From Mesostigma viride (taxonomy: Eukaryota > Streptophyta > Mesostigmatophyceae > Mesostigmatales > Mesostigmataceae): a DNA stretch of 64,000 nucleotides. The notes under the pieces are model-generated. The model searched no databases, had not been told where the DNA came from, and saw only the letters and a program-made list of their open reading frames with translations. Each line of letters starts with the position of its first letter. Position 1 is the stretch's first letter. The stretch spans positions 4,224,030 through 4,288,029 of the forward strand of contig RPFO01000041.1 of NCBI GenBank assembly GCA_009746045.1, in the 5' to 3' direction. The translations under genes were made by a program, and so were the position numbers. Of this stretch, positions 44,950 through 55,970 are shown piece after piece.

Positions 44950-46570
44950 TGCACTGCTTGTCTCAAATTGACATGTGCAAAACAAATCAAAATCGTAGGT
45001 ATTGTGCGATAGTGAGAGTACATAAACGTGTGCTTTGCCCCGGCTAGCTGGGCCCACGCAGTAAGTACTTGAGTGCGCGCCAATATTAATTAAGAACATA
45101 GCTCCGTGGGGAGCATATGTAACAATCTTAATTGCCATCCTACTCGACGTTGCTTGCATGTCAGCCATAGCAGGTCTTGCGGCCCGACTCTTAGAATGGG
45201 CGCAACAATTAATGGAATAAACTAGGCAGTTTGGCCTGTCGTTCTAATTTGTATGGAGCTTAATAGTTATGTGATTTGGACTAGTTATTTTGGTCCTAGG
45301 TTGATTTATGTGACCTTCTATGGGGCCGGTGCAGTCGCGCCGCGCCGGTTGAGATCTTGCCTGTACTTATATGCGTGGATCCTGTAGTTGAGGGTCGATG
45401 TTGACCCGAGGATCCTGTGTGGAATGCATGCTTTGGAATTCTCTAGAGGGTCGGCGCTGTATCGGCACCGCCAGAGGCCTAGGTTAAACTGGTCCGAGGA
45501 CGAGAGTCTCGTTCTCTTGGTTTAATAAATGTTAAGTGCGATGACGCCTTCATATTGAGCCTGGGGCACTATCCATTTGTAATCAATTGGTCTTGCTAGC
45601 CTTTATAAGTGTGTATCAACTAGCTTGGCATCAAGCCGCGGTGCCAGATATCTCACGACTCACGTCGTGAATCGCAATCTACATTAGGCCACCTTGAATC
45701 TTCCTAATACCGGCATGGTTGATCTTTCGCTACGAAGCTCATGTTAGGAGTGTAATTTCTGGGACGTAACACTGGTTATCGGAGGGAAATGTGCTGGCAA
45801 GGTTAGCTAACTCTCGCGGAGAGAGTTAGTGTAGCCAGTTGGGAAACCAAGGCGGAGCTTGGGGTAGATAGAGGTTCCTGTATTCAACGATCGCTGGACA
45901 GGTCGGCGGCCAGTCCGTAAGGAATTCAACGACGATCTAGACGGCGAGCGGCCAGTAGGGAATACTCGGCGGGGCCAGCCATGGCTCTGTGGTGAGGTGC
46001 TATCGACAGTAGCGGTATTACGCCCGGTTTTCAACGACACCAGAAGGTGGCGGCCAGCTCCGGGGTTCTCAACGAGACCGACAATGGTGCATCACCTAGT
46101 TTAGATTTATATTTTTAAGAGCTATGCCCACGGAGGGCTGGCTTAAGCGCTCTGCATTCTCTCCGGGTCCGCACGCGTAGGGGGCTTTATGTTAAATGTC
46201 GTGCTCTCTAAAGGTGTTTTTATGTCATTTGTGCCAATGCGGACGTCGCGGAGACACTCATCTTGTGTGACCTACACTAGGTCGTGGGGTGGATACCGTC
46301 TGGCTGTTGCCGACTGTGTTGACGGTGTCTGCCTCTGTGTGCCCCGCGGAGGGGAGGAGCGTATTGTGCACTTGCTCGGGGAGAGCTCGTGTGTGTGCTG
46401 TGATAGACTCCGTTTTCTTCCTCGTTGCGTTATGTGGTAACTGCACTGCATTTCTGTTATTTGTCAGTTGCATTTCTGTAGTTATTAGGGGGCTTCAGTT
46501 TTGATACATTTCCATGGGACCCTCCCCTTAAGGGGAAAGCGAAGAATAAATACATAAGGGAGGGCAATCT
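44950..46570. other. Unassigned region, possible LTR-retrotransposon remnant
   Basis: No supported gene. Around 45,530-45,620 there are AT-rich and TATA-like stretches (CCTTTATAAGTG). The sequence GGGACGTAACACTGGTTATC at 45,761-45,780 recalls an LTR end followed by a tRNA-Met-type primer site, but no matching second LTR was found. 45,800-46,100 repeats the phrases CAACGA and GGCGGCCAG at irregular spacing. Confidence 0.3.
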
Positions 46571-46573
46571 GGG

Positions 46574-46885
46574 CATCCTTATTATGCTGTGGCCCATGAC
46601 GGGGGGGATGGTAGGTCTGCCATATTCTATAGTTGGAAGGCTTGTGAGGAACATATTAAGGATAAAGTACTGTCTAAGAGCTCTACTGCTAAGTGGAAAG
46701 GGTTTGATAATCTAGTAGATGCAGATAAGTTTATTAGGGAACACATGCCATTACCTAAAGGCCTGCACACCACTCGTGATTGCTCTCATTTTCCCACTCA
46801 CGGCAAAGTAGACAGCAGTCAAGAGGCTGGGACAGCAGTAACAATCACCTTTTCCCAGCTGACTATTGGCCCTAGCAGACAATAG
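46574..46885 (+). pseudogene. RNase H1-type hybrid-binding domain (HBD/viroplasmin-like) fragment
   Basis: The frame reads HPYYAVAHDGGDGRSAIFYS then WKACEEHI...AKWKGFDNLVDADKFIREHM. This fits the roughly 40-45-residue HBD that binds RNA:DNA hybrids at the N-terminus of RNase H1 and in some retroelement proteins (conserved Y-A-V...G-x-x-Y-S-W...C...K-F/W-x-x-F...A...F). The frame is closed upstream by a stop at about 46,546 and ends at 46,885 after about 50 unrecognised residues. No RNase H catalytic domain follows, so it is a fragment, probably of a mobile element. Confidence 0.6.
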
Positions 46886-46933
46886 GGGGGATTCCATTAC
46901 CTAGGGAACATAGCACTAGTATACTCAGGCCTT

Positions 46934-47643
46934 ATATATATCTACAGAATCAGAATTGGTATTTGTATTTGCACACTGTCCTCCTGACGGTGGTGCTCGC
47001 CATGATTCGGTCGGTTTTCCCCCACGCGAACATCCGGTCCGAGGATGCGGATGGCGCTGCCTTCTATTCCCCCAACCACCGGCCTGACATCGTGGTGCTG
47101 GACTTTGAGAGGGGTGGCCGGCATCTGCTTATTGACGTTTCGGTGGCGCGGCCCTTGGCTCTTAGCCACGTGGCTGGGGCCTCCCTCACGGCAGGTTACA
47201 CGGCGGACCGGGCGGAGCGGGCCAAGCTCCTGGCCTACGGCGACGTCGGGCACCATCGTGTGGTGCCCTTTGTCCTGGAGGAGTTTGGGGCCATGGGGCC
47301 CCTGACCTCCGCCTTCTTCAAGGAGTGTTGCCGGCTCCGGGAGGACCGGCTGGACCTGGAGGGCCAGCGGGCCCCATGGTCGGCGCGGACCTGGACGTCA
47401 TATTGGCGTCAGCGCTTGTCGGTGGCGCTGACTCGGGCCATGGCTGACATCATGCTCCGCCGTACGCGGGCTGATTTTGCGGTGCAGCAGGGCTATTAGG
47501 TTCCTCCCGTTAGGCGTTTCCATTGGTCTTATCGTAGTATAGAGCTTTGACATGGCTCTGTATATCGGTTTATAGCTGGGCGTTTGCTTTGGTTTGAGTG
47601 ATTTCACTCTGCTGTAAGTAATTATATTTTTAATATATATCTA
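46934..47643 (+). mobile_element. REL-type LINE 3' end with 11-bp target duplication
   Basis: The body is 46,945-47,632, flanked by ATATATATCTA (46,934-46,944 and 47,633-47,643). It is 5'-truncated within the nuclease domain and ends with the family 3' terminus TGTAAGTAATTATATTTTTA. Confidence 0.85.
46963..47499 (+). pseudogene. C-terminal part of LINE ORF: restriction-like endonuclease (REL) domain
   Basis: The 178-codon frame is intact to its stop. It reads HTVLLTVVLAMIRSVFPHAN, then NHRPDIVVLDFERGGRHLLI and DVSVARP. A RPD-x(n)-D pattern after a Cys/His cluster is characteristic of the restriction-like endonucleases of CRE/R2/Dualen-class LINEs. The Cys/His cluster itself was lost by 5' truncation here but is present in the copy at 63,340-63,290. 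Confidence 0.7.
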
Positions 47644-47692
47644 TATATAGTACGTGGTTCTTGGGCGTTTGGAATCATGGCATGGCCATGGC

Positions 47693-48060
47693 TAACGTGA
47701 TGACTGACTAGCTAGACCTTTTCAGTGGTTTTCCATTTGCGGGTATTTCCTCGTAAATGGTGGGAGAGCGATCGCAGCAATGGTGCTCACCACTAGACAC
47801 TCCCGGCCAGTTAGGCTCGAAACACACGCCCTGATCAAGCATGCTGTTTCCGGCCCCACCATCTAGGTCCGCATCTAGTCGCTCTACACGTAAGCCAGCC
47901 ATAATTTCAATGCACACGGATACACATTTCCATCACCATTCATCTTCATCACCCTGAACGACTCGAACACGCGGACAAGATAACGGCAGGCTCGAGCTAC
48001 CATGGTCCGGATTCTCCCGATTTCTGGCCTGCGCTGGTTGTCTCCTTGATATTAGATTGG
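47693..48060 (-). repeat. Unclassified repeat family R, longest copy
   Basis: The minus strand holds a 69-codon frame (47,917-47,708) with GLRVERLDADLDGGAGNSML, DQGVCFEPNWPGVSSGEHHC, and a stop after EEIPANGKPLKRSS. The same peptide is recognisable in the copy at 40,515-40,745. The right edge is the shared TTTCTGGCCTGCGCTGGTTG at about 48,030. I do not recognise the protein. Confidence 0.6.
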
Positions 48061-48986
48061 TTGAATATAGTTCGTTTTCGGCTAGGAGGCGTGGCCTTTG
48101 CATGACGGGCAAGAGGATTTCAGCCGTGGGCAACCAAGCACACATGTCGTCGGGCTAGTCCGACGAGTGCGCACGTGAACCGGCACTCCCGGTCACACAC
48201 GACACCATAGAGATAGTCAGCTGCACCGCCTCATGTCGGCGAAACCCATAGTTCCATCGGAATCGTTTCAGCGGCCGGCATTTCCTCTCCGCGTTTCCTC
48301 AACCTCGTTTTCAGGATCATACTCATCGTTCCTGCATTTTCCTCTTCCACGCAGGTTGTGGCTTTTTTGAAAGCCACGAATGTACCCGGGGATGGGACGC
48401 TTCGGCTGCCTCAATGCCTACACATTCAATACGATGTCCCCCTCTCACCTTCCTCCATCATTCCGCTCACATTGCACTACGTGTCTGTGTTTTGTTCTTT
48501 TTCTTTTCTCGTTTGTTTTGCTGTTCTTGTCCTTTTTCTTTTACTCTTACTGAGGGAGCTAGGCTGGGCTGCGCGCTGTGTGTGCTACTCTCGTGTTTTT
48601 CTGTGGGCACTTGAGAGACTAACCAAGGATCGGGCCCCCCACACGGCAATATCAGCCTTTGCTTTTGTTTACCCTCCCATATCTCTTTACAAACGCCAAA
48701 AAAACACAAAGGCAGGAGCACGGTGACTCATCTGGAACATGAAGAAGGGAAATCTTTTCGTTACAGGAAAGAGGTGTCAAGTATGACAATTGGAAGGCCC
48801 CCCCACTGGGAATCCACATGTTCCGAGTCCATTCAGCTGTGTTGTTAGCCACATCCTGCCCCGGGGAGATGCATCATGGACCACCGCTATCGCGTAACGG
48901 GTGTTACGCAGTGAATATTGACTTACCTCAATATGCTCCGCTCTGGTTCTGTTTGATGTCTTAGCTCTCAGTGCATCTGAATCATC
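48061..48986. other. Region upstream of the Penelope-like element, nothing recognised
   Basis: No supported gene. Thymine-rich sequence occupies 48,480-48,550. The 5' boundary of the Penelope-like element probably lies within the last few hundred bases but no pseudo-LTR was identified. Confidence 0.35.
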
Positions 48987-51900
48987 ATGAAACACCTTAT
49001 GACTTTCTGGCATGCTCTTACCCTCCACAGAATACGGCAATCCAGTGGCATTGATTACCGGAAGTACACTGCTATTTCTCGGCAGTTCCCCTATCGTATC
49101 TCCTCACAGGCATGGCGGAAGCGTTGTCGCATCAACACGCGCCATAACCATCACTGCAAGGATGACCATACTCTACGTCGCCTCCGGCGCTTACAGCGCA
49201 CGCATTTGTCGCTTACCAACTCCACTCGCCCACACCCCGTAAGCACCCGTCGCGTCATTTATGCCATTTACAACCGCAGGTACCCTCAGCGTATCTACGT
49301 TGGCCAGACGCAACGGGATGCCTGGACGCGTTTTCAGGAACATGTCCGAGCGGCACGCCGCCTTCATATTGGCCGCCCTGCCGCCAACGACGACACCCCC
49401 CTACATGGCGCCATGGCCCAATACGGGTGGTGGGATTGGCGAGTCGTCCCCTTGGAACATGTCCCCGGCACCTTTACCGGCGCCGCTTTTCGCAAAGCCG
49501 CAGGGCATCGGGAAACGTTTTGGAAACGAATGTTACATGCATTTCTGCCCCACGGTTTTTGCATTGAAGGCAAGAGTTTCAAAGCTCGGTCTCGCCGCCG
49601 CCCGCCTCCCCTCCGTCCCCGCCCTCTTATGTTCATCCGTGCCTGGCGTCTGAAGCACAATCTCCACCCATATCGCCCCTATCCCCCCAGCGTCACCCCG
49701 GCCCCTCCACCTTCCACACATGTGTCCACCGATCCTTCCCTTTACTCCACCAGTCTCCGCTGCTTACGTCACATGTCTCGGCTTATGCAACGCGGCAACT
49801 TTCATGCATCCTATCTCGAAGCCTGCAGCTTGAAGAAGCTTACCAGCTTACACATTGCCGTCGGGTCGTGCTCCCCAGCTGATCTGCAAGTCCCCCGCTC
49901 CCATGCCACTAGTCTGCGAGGCCTTCTCTCACGTATCATTCGGCACCGTGTCAATGGGAATGCAGATGCACTGCGTCCGCGCCGTTTGCTGATCTCACCT
50001 TTCATTCATGCTGCGATGGATGAGCTGTGTTTGCCACACATTCTGCATTTGCCGCAAGTGCAGGCTGCGATGCCGCTCGTGGTGCGCAACACTTTCGGCA
50101 CTCCCATTGCCGCCTGGCATTACTCTCCCACCTTGGGACAAATGGTTTTCAGCAACGGGAAGGTCAGCCGCGATACAACGCCCACCGAGCTGGCCACCAT
50201 CTTGGCAGGGCCCTGCCCCTGCCAACAACAACGGTATTTCAAGTACCTTGATCCCACCTCACAGCACGTCATGACCGCTGACCTCAGCATCCTGCCGAGC
50301 CACACGCTTGTAGACCTTTTTGCCAAAGGCACCAAGTTTCGGCCGTGGGTCCAGCGCACGTGTGCCAAAGAGGTGAATGCACTGCTCTCCACATCACTGC
50401 GCAAATTCTGCAATGCCATGAGCACGGACCTACAGCTTGCTCCCCTTGCCATGGAACCGTGGTTTCGCGCCGTCATTCACGAATGCAATGCACGTCTCAC
50501 CAGGCTTGATTACCGTCTCCAGCAGGTCCACCGCACCACCTGGCTCAACACCACAGATAAAGCACTTCTTGACCACTTCAAGCAGGACTTTATCATCACA
50601 CGTGTGTTGACAAGAGTGCCAACAACTTTGCTTTCATATGCAAGAAGCACTACCTTGCTACTTTGCAACACGAGTTGGCGTCCAGCCCTACCTATGTTCA
50701 GCGTGCACAGTCCACCGCCAGTATCACTGCTGCTCATCGGGCTTTTCTGCACAGCCAAAACATTTTTGCTCGGGCATTCCTTAAGCGGCAGCGACGCGCC
50801 ACCACCACTACGTTCCCATATCTGTATCTCACTCTTAAGCTGCACAAAACTCCTGTTGCTTTGCGCACCATTGCTGCGTCGCATTCAGCCCCACTGATGC
50901 CTCTCTCGAAACTCATCTGCCATGCTTTGAATGCTCTTCTCCCCGAAGCCAATGCATTATGGGTGGAGGTGCTGTCGAATGCCGGGTATGAATGCGCTGG
51001 TAGTTGGATCGTCATAGACTCAGCCCAAGTACGCCTACGCCTTGCCGCCCTTAGCCGTTCTAAGACAGCAGCAGAGAAACGTATACCTATGCCCATAGCC
51101 ACCTATGATTTCACCACTCTATATACCACACTAGATTTGCACGTTTTGAAAGCTCGTTTAGATAGCCTCCTTACTCGTCTGTATGCACGTAGGCCTCACG
51201 GGCGCAACCACCTGCACGTGCGTGTTTCTCAGACCAAGCCCACGGCAACGTGGCTCTCAGGGATTGCGGCAGGTGCTATCGTGCGGGATGGTTATAATTA
51301 TATTATCACGAAGGCTGACCTTGTCCATTGGATCTCTTATCTTGTTGATAACACCTTCATTTGTTTTGCGGGCAATGTATACCAACAAGCTATCGGCATC
51401 CCTATGGGCACTAACTGTGCCGGGCTCCTTGCAAACCTCTATCTACACACTTATGAGCTTGCATTCGTGGAGAATCTCATTGCCTCAAACGATGATGTTC
51501 TCATCAGGCGTTTTATCCACACATGTCGATACATTGATGATGTCATTGCCGTTTCGACAACCCTGATTTCGCAACCCATTTGTATATCACCGCTGGTCTG
51601 CCTGGCATCTACCCGCAAGCGTCCCTCACTTAAAATGTCACGTCGGAGGATACTCATTGCAATTACCTCGATCTTAACATTACCCATAACAAGAAGGGCT
51701 GGCGTACGGCTGTCTATGATATGCGCAAGGATCCTAAATACCAGCAAATTCCTTTTATTCGTTACCCCGATATTCACAGTCTCCTTTCCGGGTGGTTTTA
51801 CCGGATTAGGATACATTTTTTTGTCTAGGATACATTTGATGCACTGTGCAGTTTTCAGATGTGTTTGAGGGGGTTGATTGCGCCTAGCATGCATTTTATT

Positions 51901-51990
51901 GAAGCAATGAGTTTCCCAAGATATACATTATATAAACTAAGACAATTGACCCATTAACGCAATGAGACAACATCAATGAGACAACATATG
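48987..51990 (+). pseudogene. Penelope-like GIY-YIG / reverse transcriptase protein, frameshifted
   Basis: The first frame (48,987 to about 50,605) contains a GIY-YIG nuclease at residues about 88-185: IYAIYNRRYPQRIYVGQTQR (GIY and YIG strands), the following Arg in RFQEHV, and the Glu in HRETFWKRML. No CCHH zinc motif is seen. A CPC motif (AGPCPCQQQ) lies near residue 410. A one-base change near 50,600 (ACGTGTGTTGAC) moves the sense to the next frame, which starts VDKSANNFAFICKKHY and carries the RT: LYLTLKLHKTP, ATYDFTTLYTTL (motif A), QQAIGIPMGTNCAGLLANLY and RYIDDVIAV (catalytic Asp pair). After 51,555 the sense shifts twice more (FDNPDFATHLYI, then THCNYLDLNITHNKKGW and YPDIHSLLSGWFYRIRIHF). 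The RT is related to telomerase-type RTs. This copy is inactive as it stands. Confidence 0.8.
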
Positions 51991-52000
51991 CCAATTGAAG
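48987..52000 (+). mobile_element. Penelope-like retroelement with N-terminal GIY-YIG nuclease (Chlamys type), decayed
   Basis: The domain order is GIY-YIG endonuclease, CxC-containing linker, reverse transcriptase. This is the permuted arrangement described for the Chlamys/Naiad group, as opposed to canonical Penelope elements with a C-terminal nuclease. The coding frame is broken at least three times. Both ends are undefined: neither pseudo-LTRs nor a target duplication were located. Confidence 0.8.
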
Positions 52001-52479
52001 GCTGCCCGCAACTTTATTCCAAGCTCATTATTATATGATTCCAAGACCATAATTCTTCCAAAACCGTACATCTTCAAGATATAGCACTACAGACACCCAC
52101 GCGGCTTCCGCGGTCATCACGCTCCTCCTCCAAGACAACTCAACCTTACAGGACGTTGGGCCATCATACGTCCGGAATAATTGTCTCACTTATTACATAA
52201 CCAAACTTTTTGAGGGATCGCCATGGTTGCATGGTTTCAACACATGCGCCCTGCACTCATGTGCATCAAAGGTGTTGCGTAGTGCCAACTCAGTGTCAAA
52301 GAACTGATTCAATAATATTTCCCGTATGGCCATGAAGGCCCACATGAGTTAAACATGGCCGAGAGTGATTGCATCATCCTTCTTGGCGACATCGGTCTTG
52401 ACGACGTCGATGGGGAAGACGGCAGCACCTGCATGTGAACAAAAGAATCCATGAACTGTGGCATCCAAAGGCAACAACA

Positions 52480-52795
52480 TATTAGCATCCCATTGAACAC
52501 GCAGCCACGCTGACCCGGCCATCCAGCCGCCCACGCAGCCACAGAGCCAGCCAGCCACGCAGTGACGCACCCACCCAGCCACACACCCACGCATCCACGC
52601 ACCCGGCACCCCCCCACACACCCAGCCAGCCACGCAGCCACGCAGCCACGCAGCAGCGCAGCCACGCAGCCACGCAGCGCAGCGCAGCCACGCAGCCACA
52701 CAGCCACGCACCCTCCTTTCCAGCCAAGCAGCCACGCAGCCACACAGCCACTCACCCTCCTTTCCAGCCAAGCAGCCACGTAGTCACACAGTCAA
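52480..52795. repeat. GCCACGCA-type minisatellite
   Basis: Irregular 8-13-bp units (CAGCCACGCAGCCACGCAGC, CACCCAGCCACACACC) run for about 300 bp. Open frames on both strands here are repeat artefacts. Between 52,000 and 52,479 no feature is supported. Confidence 0.85.
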
Positions 52796-52860
52796 CCCCC
52801 CCCCCCCCCCCCCCCCCCCCCCCACCCCCCCCCCCCCACCCCCCCACCCCACCCACTCAA
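52796..52860. repeat. Poly-C tract, about 60 bp with sparse A
   Basis: A run of about 28 C is followed by C runs broken by single A. The minus strand has long G runs able to form quadruplex structure. Its exact length is likely to be unreliable in any assembly. Confidence 0.95.
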
Positions 52861-52963
52861 CACTACACGAATGACTCACAAAGAACTGCTGCACCACCGA
52901 TGATCCCTGCGGGAACTGCTTTGCTGCCGACGGTCCCTGCGAAAACTGCTGCAGTGCCGACAA

Positions 52964-53225
52964 TTATGCCTGTGGAAACTGCGACATTGCCGACGCTGCC
53001 TGCGGGAACTGAAGCGCTGCTGGTGACGCCAGCTGTAACTGAAGTGCTCCCGACGATGCCTGCGGGAACTGCTGTGTTGCCGGTGACGCCAGCTGTAGAT
53101 GAAGCACTGCCGACGATGCCTGCGGGAACTGCTGCTGCTGCTGCGGGAACTGCTGGTGCTGCTGCTGCTGCGGCGGCGGCGGCTGCGGGAACTGCTGCTG
53201 CTGTTGCTGTAGCTGTTGCTGTTGC

Positions 53226-53294
<69 letters not shown>

Positions 53295-53367
53295 AGTTGT
53301 TGCTGCAGTTGCTGCTGCAGTTGCTGCTGCAGTTGCTGCTGCAGTTGCTGCTGCAGTTGCTGCTGCA

Positions 53368-53402
<35 letters not shown>

Positions 53403-54876
53403 AGTTGCTGCTCCAGCTGGACCACTTGTTTCTGCACCTCTTGACGCAGCTGCAAACCAAGCTCTTCAACCTTCTTGCTTTGGTTCTCCATAGCTCGTTG
53501 CATCTCTCTCATCGTCTGTTCCACGCCCACCAGTACGGGGGTCGGCGGCGGCAGCGGCTGGGTACGCTCTGGCTGGGTGCGCTCTGGCTGCCGGCGTTTC
53601 TCTGCCGGCTGGGAGGACTTGGCTTTGATGTTCCGCTTGGGTCGCTGTTGTGCGTTGGTGACGTCCATCAAAGGCGTGGCTGCCTCTGGGGGCTTCACTG
53701 TGGGCGGGGGGGCACGCACTCGCATCCCCCGGCTAGGCGCCGGAGACCACACCGCTGCAGCAGGACCTGAATACAAGGCAAGGGCGGGGTCCCTAGGAAA
53801 TCCTGTCGTCAAGATGCATGGGGCCTCAGCGAGGAAGTCCCGTGTCATCTGGGACACCAGCTCACCTTGGTGCGACTGGGCCCAGGCGAGAGTGCGCTCA
53901 ATACGCTCGTTTCGCGCACTCTCCGGAAATGTGTCAACTACCTTGAATCCGGGGATGTGCCCAGTGGCAGGGTCACGATCGACGACCATGCACACCGGCC
54001 ACATCTGTCATCTTGATGGTAGAGGATCTCCCCCGTGCCGCATTTGTGTATGCCGATTTTTACGTTTTCTTTGTTGTGTAGGTCGTTCGGGCGACCAGCA
54101 CCGCTTGCAGCTGATGGTGAGGCCCCCCCCACCACCCCGAGGGTATCCCAGCCAGAAATTTCCACGACAGACAGTGCCATCGGTCCACTGCGGCTAAAAG
54201 ACCTTGCAGTAGGGACCGGCGTGCCATCGTCCCGCTTTTCAGGAACGCCGGCCTCAGGTAGAGGGGAAGAGAACAGAGCCTTCTTAGTGGCGTCCAGCCC
54301 CGAACCCGGGTTTGAATGAACATGCTCGTCGGCAGGACGCGGAGGAGACACCCCGGAATCTTTCTCGTTTGTCGCATTTGCAGCCCCATCATGATGGAAG
54401 TCATCCTCTGCCCTTGCAGCTGCATCATCACCATGATCAAAGTCATCTTCTGCCCTTGCAGCTGCATCATCACAACCGCCATCATCATCGAAATTCAGGT
54501 CATCCTCGGTGATGCGCCTGCGAAACGAAACACCCGGGCACTCTGGGCTGATAGTGGAAGGCTCCGTGGGCTTAATGTTGCTAGTGTGCCCTGGCTGCTC
54601 GAGCCTGGCGCACGGCTGGCTGCGTCGAGGGCCGCCGCAGTCAGAGCATTGCCATTCCGTGCCGTCACCGTCTTCTGCGTGCCTGAAAATATGCGTACAG
54701 ATGCCGTGCAGGACCTTGCCACATCGGCCGGCGCATTGGTGGTTTGCACCGGCCAAAAAATCTGCTTTCATGGCACCAGATTTCTTTCCTAGCACCCATT
54801 TCCTACAATCGTCCCCGGCATAACACAAATCAATCAATTCCTCCATGTCATCGCTTCGGCTATCAGCATCGGGCAT
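52964..54876 (-). CDS. Protein with Cys-rich N-terminus and poly-Gln coiled-coil C-terminus, one frame change; family unknown
   Basis: The first frame (54,876-53,995) opens MPDADSRSDDMEELIDLCYA and has a Cys/His cluster (NHQCAGRCGKVLHGICTHIF, then WQCSDC), likely zinc-binding. After it come a long acidic, repeated AAARAEDDF region and GTGEILYHQDD. Near 54,000 the sense moves to a second frame: VCMVVDRDPATGHIPGFKVV, then basic KRNIKAKSS, QTMREMQRAMENQSKKVEEL and a poly-Gln tract of over 70 residues ending in repeated FPQ. The frame change could be one indel or a missed intron. It is divergently transcribed from the gene at 55,971. The pairing, and the CACTA precedent in this window, suggest a transposon accessory protein, but I recognise no family. 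Confidence 0.5.
53100..53420 (-). repeat. CAG/CAA trinucleotide-rich poly-Gln coding tract
   Basis: On the minus strand (CAG)n and (CAA)n blocks, including (CAA)n at 53,222-53,268 and CAGCAGCAACTG units at 53,290-53,385, encode the poly-Gln run. Frames on the plus strand give poly-Leu or poly-Ala and are shadows. Confidence 0.9.
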
Positions 54877-55059
54877 TGTTCCCGTGGCTAGTGCCCATCA
54901 ATGTCATTCTTTCCACCTTGAGCAGGGCGAAGTCACGAATTCAAGCGCTAAGTGCATTTGAATCAAGCGGGAACTGGGTGACACTGCTTGAAGACTTGCA
55001 GCTCCAAGGCATGCAAATGATGCAATGTATCAAAGATACGATACGCAAAGTTCAGGTGT

Positions 55060-55500
55060 TCAGGTGAAGACGTGAAGACGTGAAGACGTGAAGACGTGAA
55101 GACGTGAAGACGTGGTGAAGACAGGTGAAGACGCGGTGAAGACGTGAAGACGTGAAGACGTGAAGACTTGAAGACGTGAAGAAAGATACGGAAAGTTCAG
55201 GTGAAGTCACAAAGACGTGAAGACACGATACGGCACGTTCAGGTGAAGACGTGAAGACGTGAAGACGTGGTGAAGACAGGTGAAGACGCGGTGAAGACGT
55301 GAAGACGTGAAGACGTGCATGCAAGGTATCAAAGATACGATACGCCGCAAGTTCAGGTGAAGTCGTGAAGACGTGAAGACGTGAAGACGTGAAGACGTGA
55401 AGACGTGAAGACGTGAAGACGTGAAGACGTGAAGACGTGAAGACGTGAAGACGTGAAGACGTGAAGACCAGGACTGTCACGTGAAGACTGGGACGTGAAG
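55060..55500. repeat. 8-bp minisatellite (GTGAAGAC)n
   Basis: Arrays of GTGAAGAC, a pure run at 55,365-55,468 and interrupted runs before it, are separated by a recurring segment (AAAGATACGATACG...AGTTCAGGTGAAG). It lies between the two divergent genes. Confidence 0.95.
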
Positions 55501-55574
55501 ACAAGTTGCAGCACTCGGCCGCAGCAGTCGCACGCAGGTAGAAACGAGTACTGCTGCTTGAATCTGTCAAGACC

Positions 55575-55965
55575 CCATCGAATGTAAAACAGGTTTTTCG
55601 TAAAGAAATCCGATTTGTGGGCGGGCTTTACATATTGCTTCTGTCCAAGCACTACCGGATGTAAAACACAGTATACTTCTTGAAGAAATCAGTTGGGGCT
55701 TTGTTGGGCGTCACATTTGACCGGTGGGTGGAGTTTCCTGCTTCTGTGAAGGCGCCATCGAATGTAGATCAGTAGATTTTCTAAAGAAATCTGAGTTGCA
55801 CATGGGCGGGGCCTTTATTGCTTGTGTCCATCCACCACCGGATGTAGAACAGTAGACTTATTGAAGAAATCAGTTTGGGGCTTTGTTGGGCGCCACATTT
55901 GAGCGGTGGGCGGGGTTTCTTGCTTCTGTCCAAGCACCACCGGGTGTAATACAGTAGATTTCCTA
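55575..55965 (+). promoter_or_regulatory. Tandem repeats directly upstream of the 55,971 gene
   Basis: Four diverged copies of a segment of roughly 100 bp share AAAGAAATC, GGGCTTTGTTGGGCG, GGGCGGGG and CTGTCCAAGCACCACCGG. The last copy ends six bases before the start codon at 55,971. The position suggests promoter or transposase-binding repeats. Confidence 0.65.
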
Positions 55966-55970
55966 TTAAC

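Noticed and set aside
46574-46885. Viroplasmin-type domain as evidence of an integrated pararetrovirus.
   Set aside because: The same fold is the ordinary RNase H1 hybrid-binding domain. No capsid, protease or RT of that type is nearby.
51183-51566. Separate 127-codon ORF inside the Penelope-like RT.
   Set aside because: It is a shadow frame of the RT segment that carries the catalytic motifs.
52309-52783. ORFs of Trp/Cys-rich or Thr/His-rich repeats on opposite strands.
   Set aside because: Artefacts of the GCCACGCA minisatellite.
55052-55652. Minus-strand frame of Phe-Thr-Ser-Ser-Arg-Leu-His repeats.
   Set aside because: Generated by the 8-bp GTGAAGAC array. No non-repeat coding sequence adjoins it.
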